From Thaumasiovibrio subtropicus (GTDB lineage Bacteria > Pseudomonadota > Gammaproteobacteria > Enterobacterales > Vibrionaceae): a stretch of 64,000 bases of DNA. The stretch covers positions 2,975,580-3,039,579 of the forward strand of contig NZ_AP023054.1 of NCBI RefSeq assembly GCF_019703835.1. The letters are read 5' to 3'. Under the pieces are notes generated by a model that was not told the DNA's origin, made no database searches, and saw only the letters and a list, made by a program, of their open reading frames with translations. The translations under genes and the position numbers were made by a program. This document shows, piece after piece, positions 63,376-64,000 of this stretch. Within the stretch, counting starts at the first letter, position 1. Each line of letters begins with the position of its first letter.

Positions 63376-64000
63376 TGTTCGATACCATTATCTTAATGCT
63401 CGATGCCACCATGCGAGTCGCCACGCCACTGATTCTTGCTTCTCTCGCAGGCATGTTCAGTGAACGCTCTGGCGTTGTTAACATCGCCTTAGAAGGGAAG
63501 CTGCTCGCGGCAGCCTTCACCGGTGCAGCCATGGCGCATGTGACAGGCTCAGCGTGGTTGGGGCTGTTTGCCGGGATCGGAATTTCTATACTTCTCTCAC
63601 TGTTACACGGCTTTGCGGCCATTACGCACCGTGGCGATCAGGTGGTCAGCGGTATGGCAATCAATATTCTCGCCGCAGGACTGACAGTGACCTTAGGACG
63701 TCACTGGTTCCAGCAAGGTGGACAGACGCCATCACTGACAGGTGACGCGCGCTTTGCACCTATCCAACTGCCACTGGCAGAAACACTGCAAGATGTCCCC
63801 TTGGTTGGCTCACTGTACTCTAACCTGCTAAGTGGTCATTCACTGTTAGTGTATGTCGCCTTTCTTGCTGTGCCAGTGAGCTGGTACTTACTGTTCAAAA
63901 CGCGTTTTGGCTTGCGTTTGCGTGCCGTGGGGGAGTCGCCAAATGCGGTCGACACTGCCGGTATCTCAGTGGTTAAGATGCGTTATAGCGCACTCATTAT
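63372..64000 (+). CDS. Permease 2 of the BMP-type nucleoside ABC transporter (cut by the window end)
   Basis: Starts at ATG 63372, or the in-frame ATG 63375, inside the stop of permease 1, and is open to the last base. The visible 209 residues include the family hallmark MFSERSGVVNIALEGKLLA and FGLRLRAVGESPNAVDTAGI. It is the second half of the channel (YufQ-like). Confidence 0.9.
   Translation, partial: MMFDTIILMLDATMRVATPLILASLAGMFSERSGVVNIALEGKLLAAAFTGAAMAHVTGSAWLGLFAGIGISILLSLLHGFAAITHRGDQVVSGMAINILAAGLTVTLGRHWFQQGGQTPSLTGDARFAPIQLPLAETLQDVPLVGSLYSNLLSGHSLLVYVAFLAVPVSWYLLFKTRFGLRLRAVGESPNAVDTAGISVVKMRYSALI

Overview
The window looks like a Vibrionaceae chromosome or a close gammaproteobacterial relative. 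The evidence is synteny and family content: slt-trpR-ettA, radA-(PilZ protein)-serB-ytjB, yjjV-nupC-deoCABD, a GH19 chitinase with a CBM5/12-like tail, and Vibrio-style Tlde1/PAAR type VI secretion parts. The genus is not proven. Salinivibrio, Grimontia and Vibrio all fit.

Positions 1 to about 13,700 are an AT-rich accessory region of stacked mobile DNA. Two copies of the 3' end of a tmRNA gene (ssrA), each followed by its hairpin terminator, lie at 4072-4128 and 10123-10182. They look like attachment sites of tandem elements inserted at ssrA; the intact gene must lie left of the window. The left element carries the wreck of a DUF3732-type SMC-like ATPase system, an HUH-type replication protein with an AlpA regulator, evenly spaced palindromic operators and a basic regulator-like protein. 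The middle element has a tyrosine integrase cut by an IS30 copy, itself cut by an IS3 copy, then an intact four-gene cassette: a small protein, a DUF6879-like protein, a one-pass membrane protein and a formyltransferase. This cassette is the best candidate for an undescribed system. Right of the second site, an XRE regulator precedes a nuclease-DUF2075 helicase gene broken by a second IS3-family insertion and a nonsense codon.

From about 13,900 onward the content is core or semi-core. It includes a SulP transporter, a BtuF-like protein, a DUF1223 protein, a LysR regulator, the chitinase, a lipoate-ligase-like protein, an M3 peptidase, a PTS EIICB, a Fur-box-linked siderophore receptor with an AraC regulator, a ChrR-like cupin, an M20 peptidase and a BLUF photoreceptor. 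Next come trpR, slt and ettA, a PilZ gene beside an M23 peptidase gene, radA, a large PilZ protein, serB and ytjB, and then the folate-independent methionine synthase pair mesX-mesD.

Three scattered type VI secretion loci are present without a structural cluster: an L,D-transpeptidase-like effector/immunity pair at 25.8-26.8 kb, a PAAR spike gene followed by a decayed membrane gene at 42.0-42.7 kb, and a Tlde1-family effector/immunity pair at 48.8-49.5 kb.

The right end is a nucleoside module. deoCABD degrades deoxyribonucleosides, NupC imports nucleosides, and a BMP-type ABC transporter (binding protein, double ATPase, two permeases, the last cut by the window edge) should import them too. 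CRP-like sites and tandem LacI-family operators in this region suggest catabolite and CytR/PurR-type control. A hairpin-forming dispersed repeat family appears in several intergenic spaces.
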